Below, piece after piece: positions 18,270-27,175 of a stretch of DNA of 64,000 bases. This DNA comes from JBAZZQ01 sp041658725 (GTDB taxonomy: Bacteria; Planctomycetota; Phycisphaerae; JAAYCJ01): NCBI GenBank assembly GCA_041658725.1, contig JBAZZQ010000011.1, positions 1-64,000 on the forward strand. Direction: 5' to 3'. A program made the position numbers and the translations under genes. Position 1 is the first letter of the stretch, and each line of letters opens with the position of its first letter. Below the pieces are notes generated by a model. That model worked only from the letters and a program-made list of their open reading frames with translations. It ran no database searches and had not been told where the DNA came from.

Positions 18270-21200
18270 CCACCCTAAGCGGCAATTTTGAATATGGACC
18301 AGTGGGTTTCTGGTTTTTGAACGATCGGCTCGAACCTTCGGCGATTGATTTCCAACTGGATGAATTCAAGAAACAGGGATTTTCCAGTGTGGTGCTGCAC
18401 CCCCGGGATGGTCTGGCCACCCCGTACCTGTCCGAATCGTGGTTCCGATCTGTTGAATATATTATTCAAGGATGCCGAATCCGTGGCCTTCGGCCGTGGT
18501 TCTATGATGAAAACCCCTTTCCCAGCGGATCGGCAGGGGGCATGCTCCTGAACCGTTTTCCCCATCTGGTCGCCCAGCGGCTGAGCTTTACGACCCTGAC
18601 CGCTCAGGCCGAGGAGGGATGGATTCGTACCGCACTGCCTGGGACCGGGCGGTTGCTTAGGGTTTTCGCCCTCCCAAAGGACAATAACGGCGAGGTTGAA
18701 GATGTCACTCCCTACGCCGGCCTGGTTGCCGACCGCTGGTACGTCCAGGGAAATCGAACCCAGGCGTACGGGCCGCCCTTTGCCGACTATCCCTGTCATC
18801 CGCACTGGCGCGCATGGCACGATCAGGAATGCTGGACGCTGGACTGGCCCGTCGAAGGCCACGGGGAAAGGCAACTTTTAGTCGTCCAAATCATAAAGGC
18901 GGGAGACTCCCATCACGGCGATTACGTGGACCTTCTGCATCCCGAGACTACGCAACATTTCTTGGAATTGACGTATGAGCGGACGCGGCAGCGGTTGGGA
19001 CCGGAGCGTTTTGGGCACTTTGCCGCCGCCTTTACCGACGAACCACACCTGACCGGCCCGTTTCCCTGGAGTGAGATTTTGCCCCACGAATATCAGCGGA
19101 CGTATCAGGAGGATATCCTGGACCTGCTGCCGCACCTGGCGATGAATATCAGCGACCAAAGCCCGTTAGTCCGGTATCGCTACCGAAGACTCCTGGGTTT
19201 GCTCTGGGAAGAGAACTTCATCCAACCCCTCTCCCACTGGTGCCAAAAGCACGGATTGCCCTTGACAGGGCATATCTCTCCGGAAGAGGATCCCATTTTG
19301 ATGACCCTTCAGGTTCCGGGTTGGCCAAGGGTGATGTCGCACCTGGATTGGCCTGGTTACGATTTGGTGCTTTCCCCGTTTGGTCCGGGCGAGGCGGCCA
19401 AGATGCTCGGTCCCAAGCTGGTCGCTTCACTCGCCCACCAGCACGGCAAAACGAACCTGATGACCGAATGCCTGGGATGCTGCGGAGAGGATTTGACGAT
19501 TGGAGCCATGAAGAGAATGATCGACTGGCTGGCCATCTTCGGTTTTGACCGGTATGTTATCCACGGCCAATTTTACAGTCTCGACGGTCAGCGCAAGCGA
19601 GAAGCCCCGCCCTCAATCTTTTACCAGGCTCCCTACTGGCAGCACTTTGGGGTCTTGAGTGACCACATCCGCACCATCAGCGAATGGAACGCCTCCGGAG
19701 ACCCTGTTCGCCCGATTGCCGTGCTGTACCCGATCTCGGCATTCATGGCATGGTCGCCTGTTGAAAACGTCAAGGCGATTCATCTGGCCCAACACCTTGG
19801 CCACCTGTGCGGAACTCTGATGGGGGCGGGATTGGATTTTGAGTTTGTGACCGACCAGGATTTGACCGGGGCCGCCGTACGCGAGAGTCAAAAGGAATTT
19901 ACCGTCGGTCAGGCGACCTATCAGACCCTGATTCTTCCTGCCGTTACCGTCCTGGATGCTGAAAGTATAAATGCCTTGGAGCGGCTTCAAAAGGCCGCCA
20001 TTCCCATCGAATCCCTGACGGCAGGCATTTCGGCTATCGAGCCGGGCGGCCCAGCCGCAGCTTTCCCTGAAACAAGCATGGAATCCCTTCGGGCTAAACT
20101 GATCCGCAAGTTCCGCGACTGGGTTCGTTTTCCCGCCGATCGTAAGCTTTACGTGCAGTCCCGTCGGATTGACGGAAAGCTGGAACGGCGGGTATGGAAC
20201 CCCTCCGATGAACCCCTCCGTCTTAACGTGCCAGATGGAACCGTAACCCTTGAGCCCTGGCAGACAGTGATTCTTGGAAAAAAGAGCATCCAGATCAACC
20301 CGCCGACCCCCGCCATCGACATAAGCGCGGCGTTCTGCGGCGACTGGTCGCTTATGCCGGAAGAACCCAATACCCTGGTCTTAGGCAGATGGCAACTACA
20401 GACTGCGGATGGATCGGTTTGTCTCGTGCGATTGCCCACGCGAACACAAGCACCCCTCTGGGACTTGGACCACCAGATTGTGACCCTCTGGACCGAACTG
20501 ATCGTGGACGATCCCTTGCCGGAGGCGGAACTCTGGTTTGATCGATCGACCTTTAGCGGTCCATACGAGCTAAAGGTCAACGGCATCCAGGTCGGACCGG
20601 CCGAAGCCATCCAACGGCACGATTTACATGAACGGCGGATCGCCGTCGGTGGACTTCTAAAGATTGGGATCAATCGCATCGAAGTGCAGGTTGGCCCGAT
20701 TCTGCAGGGTCATCCGGCTGTGCTTGATCCCCTGCGTTTGGTGGGGTGGTTCGGTGTCCTGCGAACCGATCATGAGATTCCAGGCGACGAGGCGGCCGAT
20801 GTGCGGCCTGAGTGGTATAAGACCCTTTGCGACGACGATAAGAGTCTGCCACGAGTCCGCCGGATCGATCGGTCGCTAAGGATTTCGAGTCCGCAGGACT
20901 GGACATGCCTGGGTTTCCCGCACTATTCCGGCACCATGACCTATAGTGCCTCCTTTGCGGTGGAGGATCGGTCGGGGGCTTGGTGCCTGGAGTTCCCGGC
21001 TCTTTTGACTGATAGCTTTCAAATCCTGATTAACAATGTGGAAGCCGGGACTGGTGCCTGGACACCTTGCCGACTGGACATCACTGATAAAATTCACCCC
21101 GGAACCAATACATTGGCCATCCGGGTCAGCAATACGTCCATTAATCGAACCGGAGGAACGGTGAGGCCCAGCGGGTTACTGTGCCTTCCGAAGCTACTCA

Positions 21201-21301
21201 TGCGGCAGGTCCATGTGCCTAGCAAAGCAGGCCCATCACCTTCGTTGCCACAACGGGAACCCGCACAAAAGCCCTACCATTCGCAAACAACCGCCCTCTG
21301 A
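18266..21301 (+). CDS. GH106-like glycosyl hydrolase (putative alpha-L-rhamnosidase)
   Basis: A 1011-aa protein resembling GH106 and related rhamnosidases. The N-terminal barrel has GFWFLND, then RPWFYDENPFPSGSAGG (about 77-93), a pattern typical of the family. Later barrel segments include AAFTDEPHL (about 253) and TGHISPEEDP. The C-terminal third is beta-rich with a galactose-binding-like jelly roll. No clear signal peptide is seen. GGAG lies 5 nt before the ATG, which overlaps the regulator's stop. With GH78 on the other arm, the locus has two rhamnosidase-type enzymes, possibly for different linkages. The activity is inferred from family only. Confidence 0.8.
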   Translation: MTTLSGNFEYGPVGFWFLNDRLEPSAIDFQLDEFKKQGFSSVVLHPRDGLATPYLSESWFRSVEYIIQGCRIRGLRPWFYDENPFPSGSAGGMLLNRFPHLVAQRLSFTTLTAQAEEGWIRTALPGTGRLLRVFALPKDNNGEVEDVTPYAGLVADRWYVQGNRTQAYGPPFADYPCHPHWRAWHDQECWTLDWPVEGHGERQLLVVQIIKAGDSHHGDYVDLLHPETTQHFLELTYERTRQRLGPERFGHFAAAFTDEPHLTGPFPWSEILPHEYQRTYQEDILDLLPHLAMNISDQSPLVRYRYRRLLGLLWEENFIQPLSHWCQKHGLPLTGHISPEEDPILMTLQVPGWPRVMSHLDWPGYDLVLSPFGPGEAAKMLGPKLVASLAHQHGKTNLMTECLGCCGEDLTIGAMKRMIDWLAIFGFDRYVIHGQFYSLDGQRKREAPPSIFYQAPYWQHFGVLSDHIRTISEWNASGDPVRPIAVLYPISAFMAWSPVENVKAIHLAQHLGHLCGTLMGAGLDFEFVTDQDLTGAAVRESQKEFTVGQATYQTLILPAVTVLDAESINALERLQKAAIPIESLTAGISAIEPGGPAAAFPETSMESLRAKLIRKFRDWVRFPADRKLYVQSRRIDGKLERRVWNPSDEPLRLNVPDGTVTLEPWQTVILGKKSIQINPPTPAIDISAAFCGDWSLMPEEPNTLVLGRWQLQTADGSVCLVRLPTRTQAPLWDLDHQIVTLWTELIVDDPLPEAELWFDRSTFSGPYELKVNGIQVGPAEAIQRHDLHERRIAVGGLLKIGINRIEVQVGPILQGHPAVLDPLRLVGWFGVLRTDHEIPGDEAADVRPEWYKTLCDDDKSLPRVRRIDRSLRISSPQDWTCLGFPHYSGTMTYSASFAVEDRSGAWCLEFPALLTDSFQILINNVEAGTGAWTPCRLDITDKIHPGTNTLAIRVSNTSINRTGGTVRPSGLLCLPKLLMRQVHVPSKAGPSPSLPQREPAQKPYHSQTTAL

Positions 21302-21312
21302 TCAAAGCACCT

Positions 21313-22401
21313 TTACCGATTAATGATTCCGGTCACGGCTTCCACTCTGGAAAAATCGGCGTTGGGAGGAACATTGTCGGCCATGCCCAGGATAAAACCT
21401 CGTCGGCCTTTTAAGGGTAGGATAACTTCCTTCATGTATTGCTCAAATTTTTCATAACTTCCACCTTCGCGGCAGACAAGCACGGCGGGAAGTCCGCCCT
21501 GGAGGACCACTTGGCCCTTCAGACGATCAATGGCCTCGGAAAGCTCGATATCGGCCATCGGTTTACTGACGATGGCCTCAACGACATCCAATCCGCAGCC
21601 GGGGACCAGCGACAAAAGATTTTGCGTCCGTCCGCACCAATGTCCTTCGAAGATTTTTCCTTTGGCCGAGGTAATCTTTTTGGCTTCCCGATAAAAAGGA
21701 ATGGCATATTCCTTGAAAATGTCCGGCGAGATGGTTGTCCCGTCCATGTTGTCGCCAGTGGAGATGATATCCACAGGACCGTCCGCCAGAACACGATAAC
21801 CCTGCAGGAAACTTTCAAAATAGGCCTTGATCAGCGTATCGACGTCCTTACGATGATCTGCCCACAGATAAAAACCGTTCATATAGCCCGCATCAGTCTT
21901 GCAGAATTGGATAAACGGAACACAGAAGGTCTGGGTAAGCACCACCCCATCATCGCCCGTCTCGGCCAAGGCCTTTACCGTCGGCTCATAATCCGGCTCG
22001 TAATGAGTAGCGTTCACCACGTACGTCAAGACCCTCAGGTCTTCCAGGTTCTTTATAAAATGCTCGGCAAGAAATTGGGATCGATGTTCGCCCTCGGTTT
22101 GCTGGTAGACCTCGCGCACAGAGCCGAGAGGCGTATGATATTCATGAACCTGGTCGCCCTTGACATCTGTCCGAATTTCACGAACTGAGGAATCCAGTAC
22201 CTGCTTAAATCCGGAAACGCGGTTCCAGATATACCCGCCAATGGCCCGAACGATAGAATTTCGCGACATCTCTTTGAATTGTTCCGGCACGGTTCCTTCG
22301 GCTCGATTAACCGTCAGCCAATAATCGAAGTTGGGAGCCCAGACCAGTTCATCGACTTTTTCGTTTCGCAACGCTTTAAGAAAACGCTCGCGTTTTGTCA
22401 T
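21313..22401 (-). CDS. uroporphyrinogen decarboxylase-family protein, copy 2
   Basis: A 362-aa URO-D superfamily TIM barrel starting MTKRERFLKALRNEKVDELVW, the common opening of this subfamily. The metal-type His-x-Cys lies in EGHWCGRT and a later LQGGLPAVLVC segment supplies another Cys. It is divergent enough from copies 1 and 3 to be a separate paralogue, not a recent duplicate. It is transcribed alone, convergent with the GH106-like gene (11 nt apart) and divergent from the GH4 gene. AAAGG precedes the ATG. A role in one-carbon transfer is inference. Confidence 0.8.
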   Translation of the reverse strand: MTKRERFLKALRNEKVDELVWAPNFDYWLTVNRAEGTVPEQFKEMSRNSIVRAIGGYIWNRVSGFKQVLDSSVREIRTDVKGDQVHEYHTPLGSVREVYQQTEGEHRSQFLAEHFIKNLEDLRVLTYVVNATHYEPDYEPTVKALAETGDDGVVLTQTFCVPFIQFCKTDAGYMNGFYLWADHRKDVDTLIKAYFESFLQGYRVLADGPVDIISTGDNMDGTTISPDIFKEYAIPFYREAKKITSAKGKIFEGHWCGRTQNLLSLVPGCGLDVVEAIVSKPMADIELSEAIDRLKGQVVLQGGLPAVLVCREGGSYEKFEQYMKEVILPLKGRRGFILGMADNVPPNADFSRVEAVTGIINR

Positions 22402-22740
22402 ACAAACCTTTCAACGATTCAATATGTGTCACCGGGCGTTTCACAACCAGCCGGTGGCTTGGGAAAGAAGTTTAACAGAATAAACAAAATTTGTCCAGAA
22501 AACACCGACGGAACCCCGTGAGCTGAATGTCCTCTGCATAGTCCTTGGCTGGTCCAAGTCTTTGATTGTCTTAACAAAGGTGGTGGCGATTGGCACTGTC
22601 GGGCACTTGGAAAACGCGGTGACCTTCTCGTCCACTCAATTGGTTATGGATGATGGTTATTTCCGATAACAAAATTTGCGAAATAAATAGAATTGGGAAA
22701 ACCTTTATGGTTAAAATAAAACTCTTTTGGAGCTAAACCA
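22402..22740. other. divergent intergenic region of copy-2 URO-D and GH4 genes
   Basis: This 339-bp space should hold both promoters. On the minus strand TGGACA and TTAAAC are 16 nt apart near 22470-22500, a weak candidate. GTTAT-TTCCG-ATAAC (22656-22670) is an inverted repeat that could be an operator upstream of the GH4 gene. I see no gene or RNA motif. Confidence 0.35.
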
Positions 22741-24114
22741 ATGATCAATATTTGCGTTCTGGGTTCCAGCACGGGCTGGACCCCTGGTCTGGTGACCGAT
22801 TTGATGTGTGTCTTCGATGAGCCGATGGAAATCCGTCTGATCGATATCAATCCTAAGAACGCGATACTGTGCAAAGAATGGTGCGACGTCGCCAGTAAGC
22901 ATCATGGCCGAAAAGATAAGGCCATTGCCTTTTCAGATCGTCGAAAGGCCCTCAAGGGCGCGGACGTGGTGATTATCACTCTGTCCACGGGCGGCTTGAA
23001 TGCCATGAAAAATGATTTGGCCATTCCCGAAAAATATGGAATCTACGGCACGGTGGGCGACACCAGCGGTCCGGGAGGATGGTCCCGGTCGATCCGAAAT
23101 ATTCCCATTTTTATGGAATTCGCTAAGGATTTCGCCAAGCTCTGTCCGACAGCATTTATCGCCAATTATACCAACCCAATGTCGTCGTTGACGGCCACCT
23201 TGGCGTTGGGATGCCCAAACCCGGTGGTAGGTCTGTGTCATGCCTATTTTGAAACCAAGGACGTGATCCAAAAGATTTTCGGCTTGAAGGATTGGAGTAA
23301 GCTGTCTCTTTCCATCGCCGGAATGAATCACTTTACCTGGGTCGTTGATTTCAACGTCGGCAAGGATGATGGTTATAAACTCCTGCGGAAAAAAGTCGGC
23401 AAAGGCTCGCTTCACAACGTGCTTCCCAAAGAAAGCAAAGACGAAATCGGCTATTCGTCCAGACATGCTTTGTGCGTCGAATTTTACGACGCCTTCGGAT
23501 ATCTGCCCTATCCCGCCGACCGGCACACCAGTGAATTTGTCTCATTTACTTTGACCGGAAAGCCGGGATCGGTCCCGAAATTTACCGCCAGGGATGGAAA
23601 CGGGCTTTCCTACGAAACCTTCAAATACTGCAATATCAAGCGAACCACCATCGAACAGCGCCGATGGTGGATGCCGGAACGTAATAAGCGAATGCTGGAT
23701 ATGATCAGCGGAAAAGCCCCCATGCCCGCCAAGAGCCGGGAAACCGTCTCGGAAATGCTCCTGGCCTATTTACGCAATCAGCCATTTACCGAATCAGTCA
23801 ATACCCTCAACATCGGCCAAATTTCCGGATTGCCGCTCGGGTGCTGCGTGGAAACTTTGGGAGTGGTCGATGGCCTGGGCGTTCGGCCATTGATGGTTCC
23901 CAATGTTCCCGAACATCTGCTGGAAATCATGCGCCCACAAGCCGTGTGCCAGAAATGGATCACCCAGGGTATGATCGAAGGAAAGAAAGACCTCCTTTTC
24001 CAGGCTCTGTATCGCGATCCGCAGTGCGCCCACTTAAAGCCGCACGAAATCCGAGCCTTGGCAGCGGAACTGTTTGCAGCGAACAAACCCTTTTTACCGC
24101 CATCGCTGCGGTAA
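22741..24114 (+). CDS. glycoside hydrolase family 4 enzyme
   Basis: A 457-aa GH4 enzyme. These cleave glycosides by an NAD+-dependent redox-elimination route with a divalent metal. The Rossmann start is INICVLGSSTGWTP. The substrate/NAD loop NYTNPM (142-147), the metal-binding Cys166 and His167 in GLCHAY, and MNHFTW (195-200) are all present. The Cys-His form is shared with alpha-galactosidase and alpha-glucuronidase members. Full length for the family and cytoplasmic. It pairs with the third URO-D paralogue 35 nt downstream. GGAG lies 9 nt before the ATG. Confidence 0.9.
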   Translation: MINICVLGSSTGWTPGLVTDLMCVFDEPMEIRLIDINPKNAILCKEWCDVASKHHGRKDKAIAFSDRRKALKGADVVIITLSTGGLNAMKNDLAIPEKYGIYGTVGDTSGPGGWSRSIRNIPIFMEFAKDFAKLCPTAFIANYTNPMSSLTATLALGCPNPVVGLCHAYFETKDVIQKIFGLKDWSKLSLSIAGMNHFTWVVDFNVGKDDGYKLLRKKVGKGSLHNVLPKESKDEIGYSSRHALCVEFYDAFGYLPYPADRHTSEFVSFTLTGKPGSVPKFTARDGNGLSYETFKYCNIKRTTIEQRRWWMPERNKRMLDMISGKAPMPAKSRETVSEMLLAYLRNQPFTESVNTLNIGQISGLPLGCCVETLGVVDGLGVRPLMVPNVPEHLLEIMRPQAVCQKWITQGMIEGKKDLLFQALYRDPQCAHLKPHEIRALAAELFAANKPFLPPSLR

Positions 24115-24149
24115 ATTATTCAGTAACGTATGTTTCGGAGTAAAGAACA

Positions 24150-25217
24150 ATGACTTCAAAAGAACGTGTAATGTGGTCCTTGAACTGGCGGGAGCCGGAC
24201 CGGGTTCCCCTTCAAATTTACCTGACCCCGGAGATGAGCCGAAAACTGCAAAGTCACTTCGCGGGTAGGAATGTCCTCGAATGTCTCGGAATCGATTTTC
24301 GTGCGGTCGGACCGGATTATATGGGGAAAATCAAAGAACCCCACGATGGTATCCATTATGACATTTGGGGCGCCGGATACAGAAAAGTCGAACACGGCCA
24401 GGCGGGAACCTATGATGAAGCAGTCGTGTTACCCTTGGCCGAACTGACAACGATGGACGACGTCGAAAAATACCCCTGGCCCAGTCCCGACGATTACGAC
24501 TATTCCAGTCTAGCCGAAAAATGCGATCAGGTAAAAAATTATGCCGTCTGCCTCGGTGGGGCGGGGATGCCTGATATCGTCAACGGGGTCTCCCGCGGAC
24601 GGGGAATGGAGCAGGTGGTGATGGACATCGCTCTGCGCGACGAGGTCGGCCTGGCCATCATCGACAAACGTGTCAACTTCTGGTATGAGTTTCTCCGCCG
24701 AAGCCTTCAGGCCGCCAAAGGGAAAGTCGATATCCTTTGCCTCGGTGAAGACTGCGGAAACCAAAACGGAAGAATGTTTTCTCCGAAGGACTTCGATGAA
24801 GTCTTCCGCCCACGATTGAAAAAATTCTATGACCTGGCCCACGAGTTCGGGGCCAAGGCCATGATGCACTCCTGCGGCGATACCCACGAAATTCAACCGA
24901 CGTTCATCGACATGGGCCTGGATATCCTCGACGCCATGCAGCCGGAACCGGCGGGAATGCACCCGGAAACCATTCGAAACCAGTGCAAGGGCAAACTGGC
25001 CTTTTGTGGGTTGATCAGCACGCAACAAACGTTACCCTTCGGCACGGTGGAAGATTGTCGAAAAGAGGCCCGGCATCGCCTCGACGTTATTGCTCCCGGG
25101 GGGGGTTACATCTTCTCTCCTGCCCACTGCATTCAGCCCGATACCCCCTTAGAAAATGTTTTGGCTATCTACGAGGAGGTATTGGGTAGAAAATTGACTT
25201 ATCATGTGACTGGATGA
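24150..25217 (+). CDS. uroporphyrinogen decarboxylase-family protein, copy 3
   Basis: A 355-aa URO-D superfamily protein opening MTSKERVMWSLNWREPDRVP. It carries MMHSCGDTHEI, a His-x-Cys metal site, and a C-terminal Cys in LAFCGLIS, as in MtaA/CmuA-type methyltransferases. The PGGGYIFSPAHCIQPDTP ending is typical of the sugar-locus subfamily. It forms a two-gene unit with GH4. The sequence just after its stop is the IS630-type remnant, so this gene marks the right edge of the glycan locus. Confidence 0.82.
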   Translation: MTSKERVMWSLNWREPDRVPLQIYLTPEMSRKLQSHFAGRNVLECLGIDFRAVGPDYMGKIKEPHDGIHYDIWGAGYRKVEHGQAGTYDEAVVLPLAELTTMDDVEKYPWPSPDDYDYSSLAEKCDQVKNYAVCLGGAGMPDIVNGVSRGRGMEQVVMDIALRDEVGLAIIDKRVNFWYEFLRRSLQAAKGKVDILCLGEDCGNQNGRMFSPKDFDEVFRPRLKKFYDLAHEFGAKAMMHSCGDTHEIQPTFIDMGLDILDAMQPEPAGMHPETIRNQCKGKLAFCGLISTQQTLPFGTVEDCRKEARHRLDVIAPGGGYIFSPAHCIQPDTPLENVLAIYEEVLGRKLTYHVTG

Positions 25218-25261
25218 ATTCCGGAATTATTTGCCAAGAACCAAGACGACAAATACTCTCG

Positions 25262-25747
25262 ATGGTAGAACATGCCCTTTTATACATCGCCCAATCCGGA
25301 AAGGTGCTGACGGCCCGGCAACTTCATGCCCAGGCGAATCGTGCGGTGGGTCGGGAGGTCTCTGTGGCGTATGTTTACCGCCTGCTCCATCGGCACGATT
25401 GGCGAAAACTTGGGCCGCGGCCTGTCCGTTTGACGGTCAAATCTCCTGCTTGATCTTGCCCTGCGTGGACACCGAGACGATGTCGATGTTCCTGGCCCAA
25501 GTTTCGCGGGAATTCGCGGATGACTGGAATCTGATGTTTCTGGACGGAGCGAGTTGGCATCGGGCTAAAGACCTTCCGTAGCCTGACGGAGGTGGCTGAC
25601 CGCCTTTGTCAAGGATTCCGGCAACTGGCAGCCCAACCGGACTTGGTCCAATCACTGACTTGCTTCGACTGGAACAATACTCTACGTATGACGTCAAATT
25701 GTATCATACGGATATGGATAGGGACATGGACATACAAGCTGTTATGA
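25262..25747 (+). pseudogene. internally deleted IS630-family transposase
   Basis: Three out-of-phase pieces line up with one IS630-type transposase. The first is an N-terminal winged-helix part (LLYIAQSGKVLTARQLHAQ, then VSVAYVYRLLHRHDWRKLG). The second is the middle part (ISCLILPCVDTETMSMFLAQ to LMFLDGASWHRA) in another frame from about 25430. The third is the C-terminal SLTEVADRLCQGFRQLAAQ to SLTCFDW, back in the first frame from about 25578. The first catalytic Asp region and the PPYSPELNPIE-type Glu motif are missing, so two internal deletions removed the DDE core. It cannot be active itself. Confidence 0.8.
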
Positions 25748-25931
25748 ACGCAGTAGCGGATATTTGCCTCCGAGCGCATTAACTAGTTCCTGTTGCGGAA
25801 ACAGACTTTTGTCATTCCCGCGAAAGCGGGAATCCAGTTTTTGGGTCTGGATACCCGCTTTCGCGGGTATGACATTTTCGGTTTTTACCTTTCCGCAACA
25901 GGAACTAACTAATCCATTTCCGTATAATTTG
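25704..25931 (+). repeat. right copy of IS630-tail direct repeat, split by a MITE
   Basis: Second copy of the sequence at 526-611, same orientation. It comprises 25704-25784 and 25907-25931, interrupted by the 122-bp element at 25785. Joining the two parts at AACT regenerates the order seen in the left copy. The pair brackets the entire 24.6-kb glycan locus. Confidence 0.7.
25785..25906. mobile_element. 122-bp MITE-like element with a dRS3-like core
   Basis: Perfect 17-nt terminal inverted repeats AGTTCCTGTTGCGGAAA (25785-25801) and its complement (25890-25906) are flanked by AACT on both sides (25781-25784, 25907-25910), a likely target duplication. Inside is a second, nearly perfect palindrome built on ATTCCCGCGAAAGCGGGAAT, which fits the ATTCCC-N8-GGGAAT pattern of Neisseria dRS3 repeats. 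No coding capacity, so it would need a transposase in trans. Confidence 0.75.
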
Positions 25932-26030
25932 AAAAATATTTTAACCGCTCAACCAGGCTAGCTCCAGATGGAAATCGAGGGTTCTTGAAGACTGCCCGAC
26001 AGCCGTAGGGGGCTAGTTAAAGACATGAGG

Positions 26031-26504
26031 TTACTTTTTCCCAATCGCGCGTTGTTGGCGGAAAAATTCCGTCAGCAAGGAACTCGCCTCCTCCGCCAGC
26101 ACACCACGACGGATTTGCGGCCGATGGTTAAGCCGGGAATCGGATAATAGATTATATAAGCTCTCCACCGCCCCTGCCTTGGGGTCGGGCGCCCCGTAGA
26201 CAACTCGGTCAATCCGGGCCAGGACAATGGCACCGGCGCACATGACGCAGGGTTCAAGCGTAACATAAAGTGTGCAATTGGAAAGCCGCCAGTCGCCCAT
26301 TGCCGAAGCGGCGGCGGTAATGGCCAGAATTTCCGCATGGGCCGTCGGATCGTGGAGCATCTGACGCTGATTAAAACCTTTACCGATCACTTTCTCTTCA
26401 TGGACCACGACCGCACCGACCGGAACCTCATTGGCGGCAAAGGCATCCTCCGCCAGCCGAAGGGCCTGGCGCATGAAATATTCATCCGGATCAAAATTTG
26501 TCAT
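26031..26504 (-). CDS. tadA: tRNA-specific adenosine deaminase
   Basis: A 157-aa cytidine-deaminase-fold enzyme that converts adenosine-34 of tRNA-Arg(ACG) to inosine. The zinc His and catalytic Glu are in HAEILAI (about 57-63) and the two zinc cysteines in PCVMCAGAI (about 87-95), the TadA spacing. Length is normal for the family. It lies on the same strand as rnpB, 51 nt downstream of it. The 124 nt between its stop and the mobile-element remnant show no gene. Confidence 0.93.
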   Translation of the reverse strand: MTNFDPDEYFMRQALRLAEDAFAANEVPVGAVVVHEEKVIGKGFNQRQMLHDPTAHAEILAITAAASAMGDWRLSNCTLYVTLEPCVMCAGAIVLARIDRVVYGAPDPKAGAVESLYNLLSDSRLNHRPQIRRGVLAEEASSLLTEFFRQQRAIGKK

Positions 26505-26555
26505 CTTCTTAAAAACTCGAAACGCGAAACCTGAAACTCGAAACCAAAAATAAAG

Positions 26556-26971
26556 CGGAGTGCTTCATAAGCCGAATTCTGTTTCCGCAGCAATGGCGGA
26601 GGTGGTCATTTATCTAGGCCTGCCGTTACCGACAGGCTCAAGCGGCCTACCCGGGACTCTTCTGGAGGGGACGAGTCGGGTCAACTCGCAGCCGGTTTTC
26701 ACCGACTCTGGTCCCTTATTTGGCCTTGCTGGCGGTGGGGTTTGCCCTGCCGGAACTGTCACCAGTCCCGCGGTGAGCTCTTACCTCACCATTTCACCCT
26801 TACCGGGTCATTTCCGTAAAGAAATAACTCGGCGGTATATTTTCTGTGGCACTTTCCCGAGGGTCACCCCTGGTGGTCATTAGCCACCACCGTACCCTTC
26901 CCAGTTCGGACTTTCCTCCCTGTAAGGTAGGCGTTGGCCCACCGTACAGAGCGACCACCTGAAGCACTCCG
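26556..26971 (-). ncRNA. rnpB: RNase P RNA, bacterial type A
   Basis: About 416 nt of catalytic RNA that matures tRNA 5' ends. Hallmarks on the minus strand are GAGGAAAGTCC near the 5' end, ACAGAAAATATACCGCC, GGTAAGGGTGAAA, AGAGCTCACCG, and the 3' segment CAGAATTCGGCTTAT. The terminal P1 helix is visible: the first bases CGGAGTGCTTC pair with the final GAAGCACTCCG, which fixes the ends. The arrangement of the other helices fits the ancestral type A form. Confidence 0.95.
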
Positions 26972-27027
26972 TTGTTCATATTATAATGTGCCGGATTGAA
27001 AAATAGTAGGGGGTTTGTTAACCAAAC

Positions 27028-27117
27028 GTAATCCCTCAGTCTTTTCTGGCCGCTTCTTTAAGAGGCACGACCGTAAGGGAGTGTTCTTCCCACGGCCAGA
27101 AAAGACTGAGGGATTAC
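27028..27117. mobile_element. 90-bp MITE-like element with perfect ends and 8-bp target duplication
   Basis: Two perfect 25-nt inverted arms (27028-27052 and 27093-27117, beginning GTAATCCCTCAGTC) enclose a 40-nt centre. The octamer AACCAAAC occurs immediately on both sides (27020-27027 and 27118-27125), the signature of a recent insertion. It sits between rnpB and the next gene and has no coding capacity. Confidence 0.85.
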
Positions 27118-27175
27118 AACCAAACAAATTCCATCCTTGATCAAATAGGTTAAAAATGGGTATATTGGAGACACG

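Noticed and set aside
612..25217. SusC/SusD-type polysaccharide utilisation system
   Set aside because: No TonB-dependent receptor or SusD-like protein is present; uptake appears to rely on the MFS transporter.
25925..26030. Possible small RNA downstream of tadA
   Set aside because: Some pairing potential, but no match to 6S, SRP or tmRNA landmarks, and next to decayed mobile sequence.
26560..26883. 107-aa open frame on the plus strand
   Set aside because: It is antisense to the RNase P RNA and has no coding signs.
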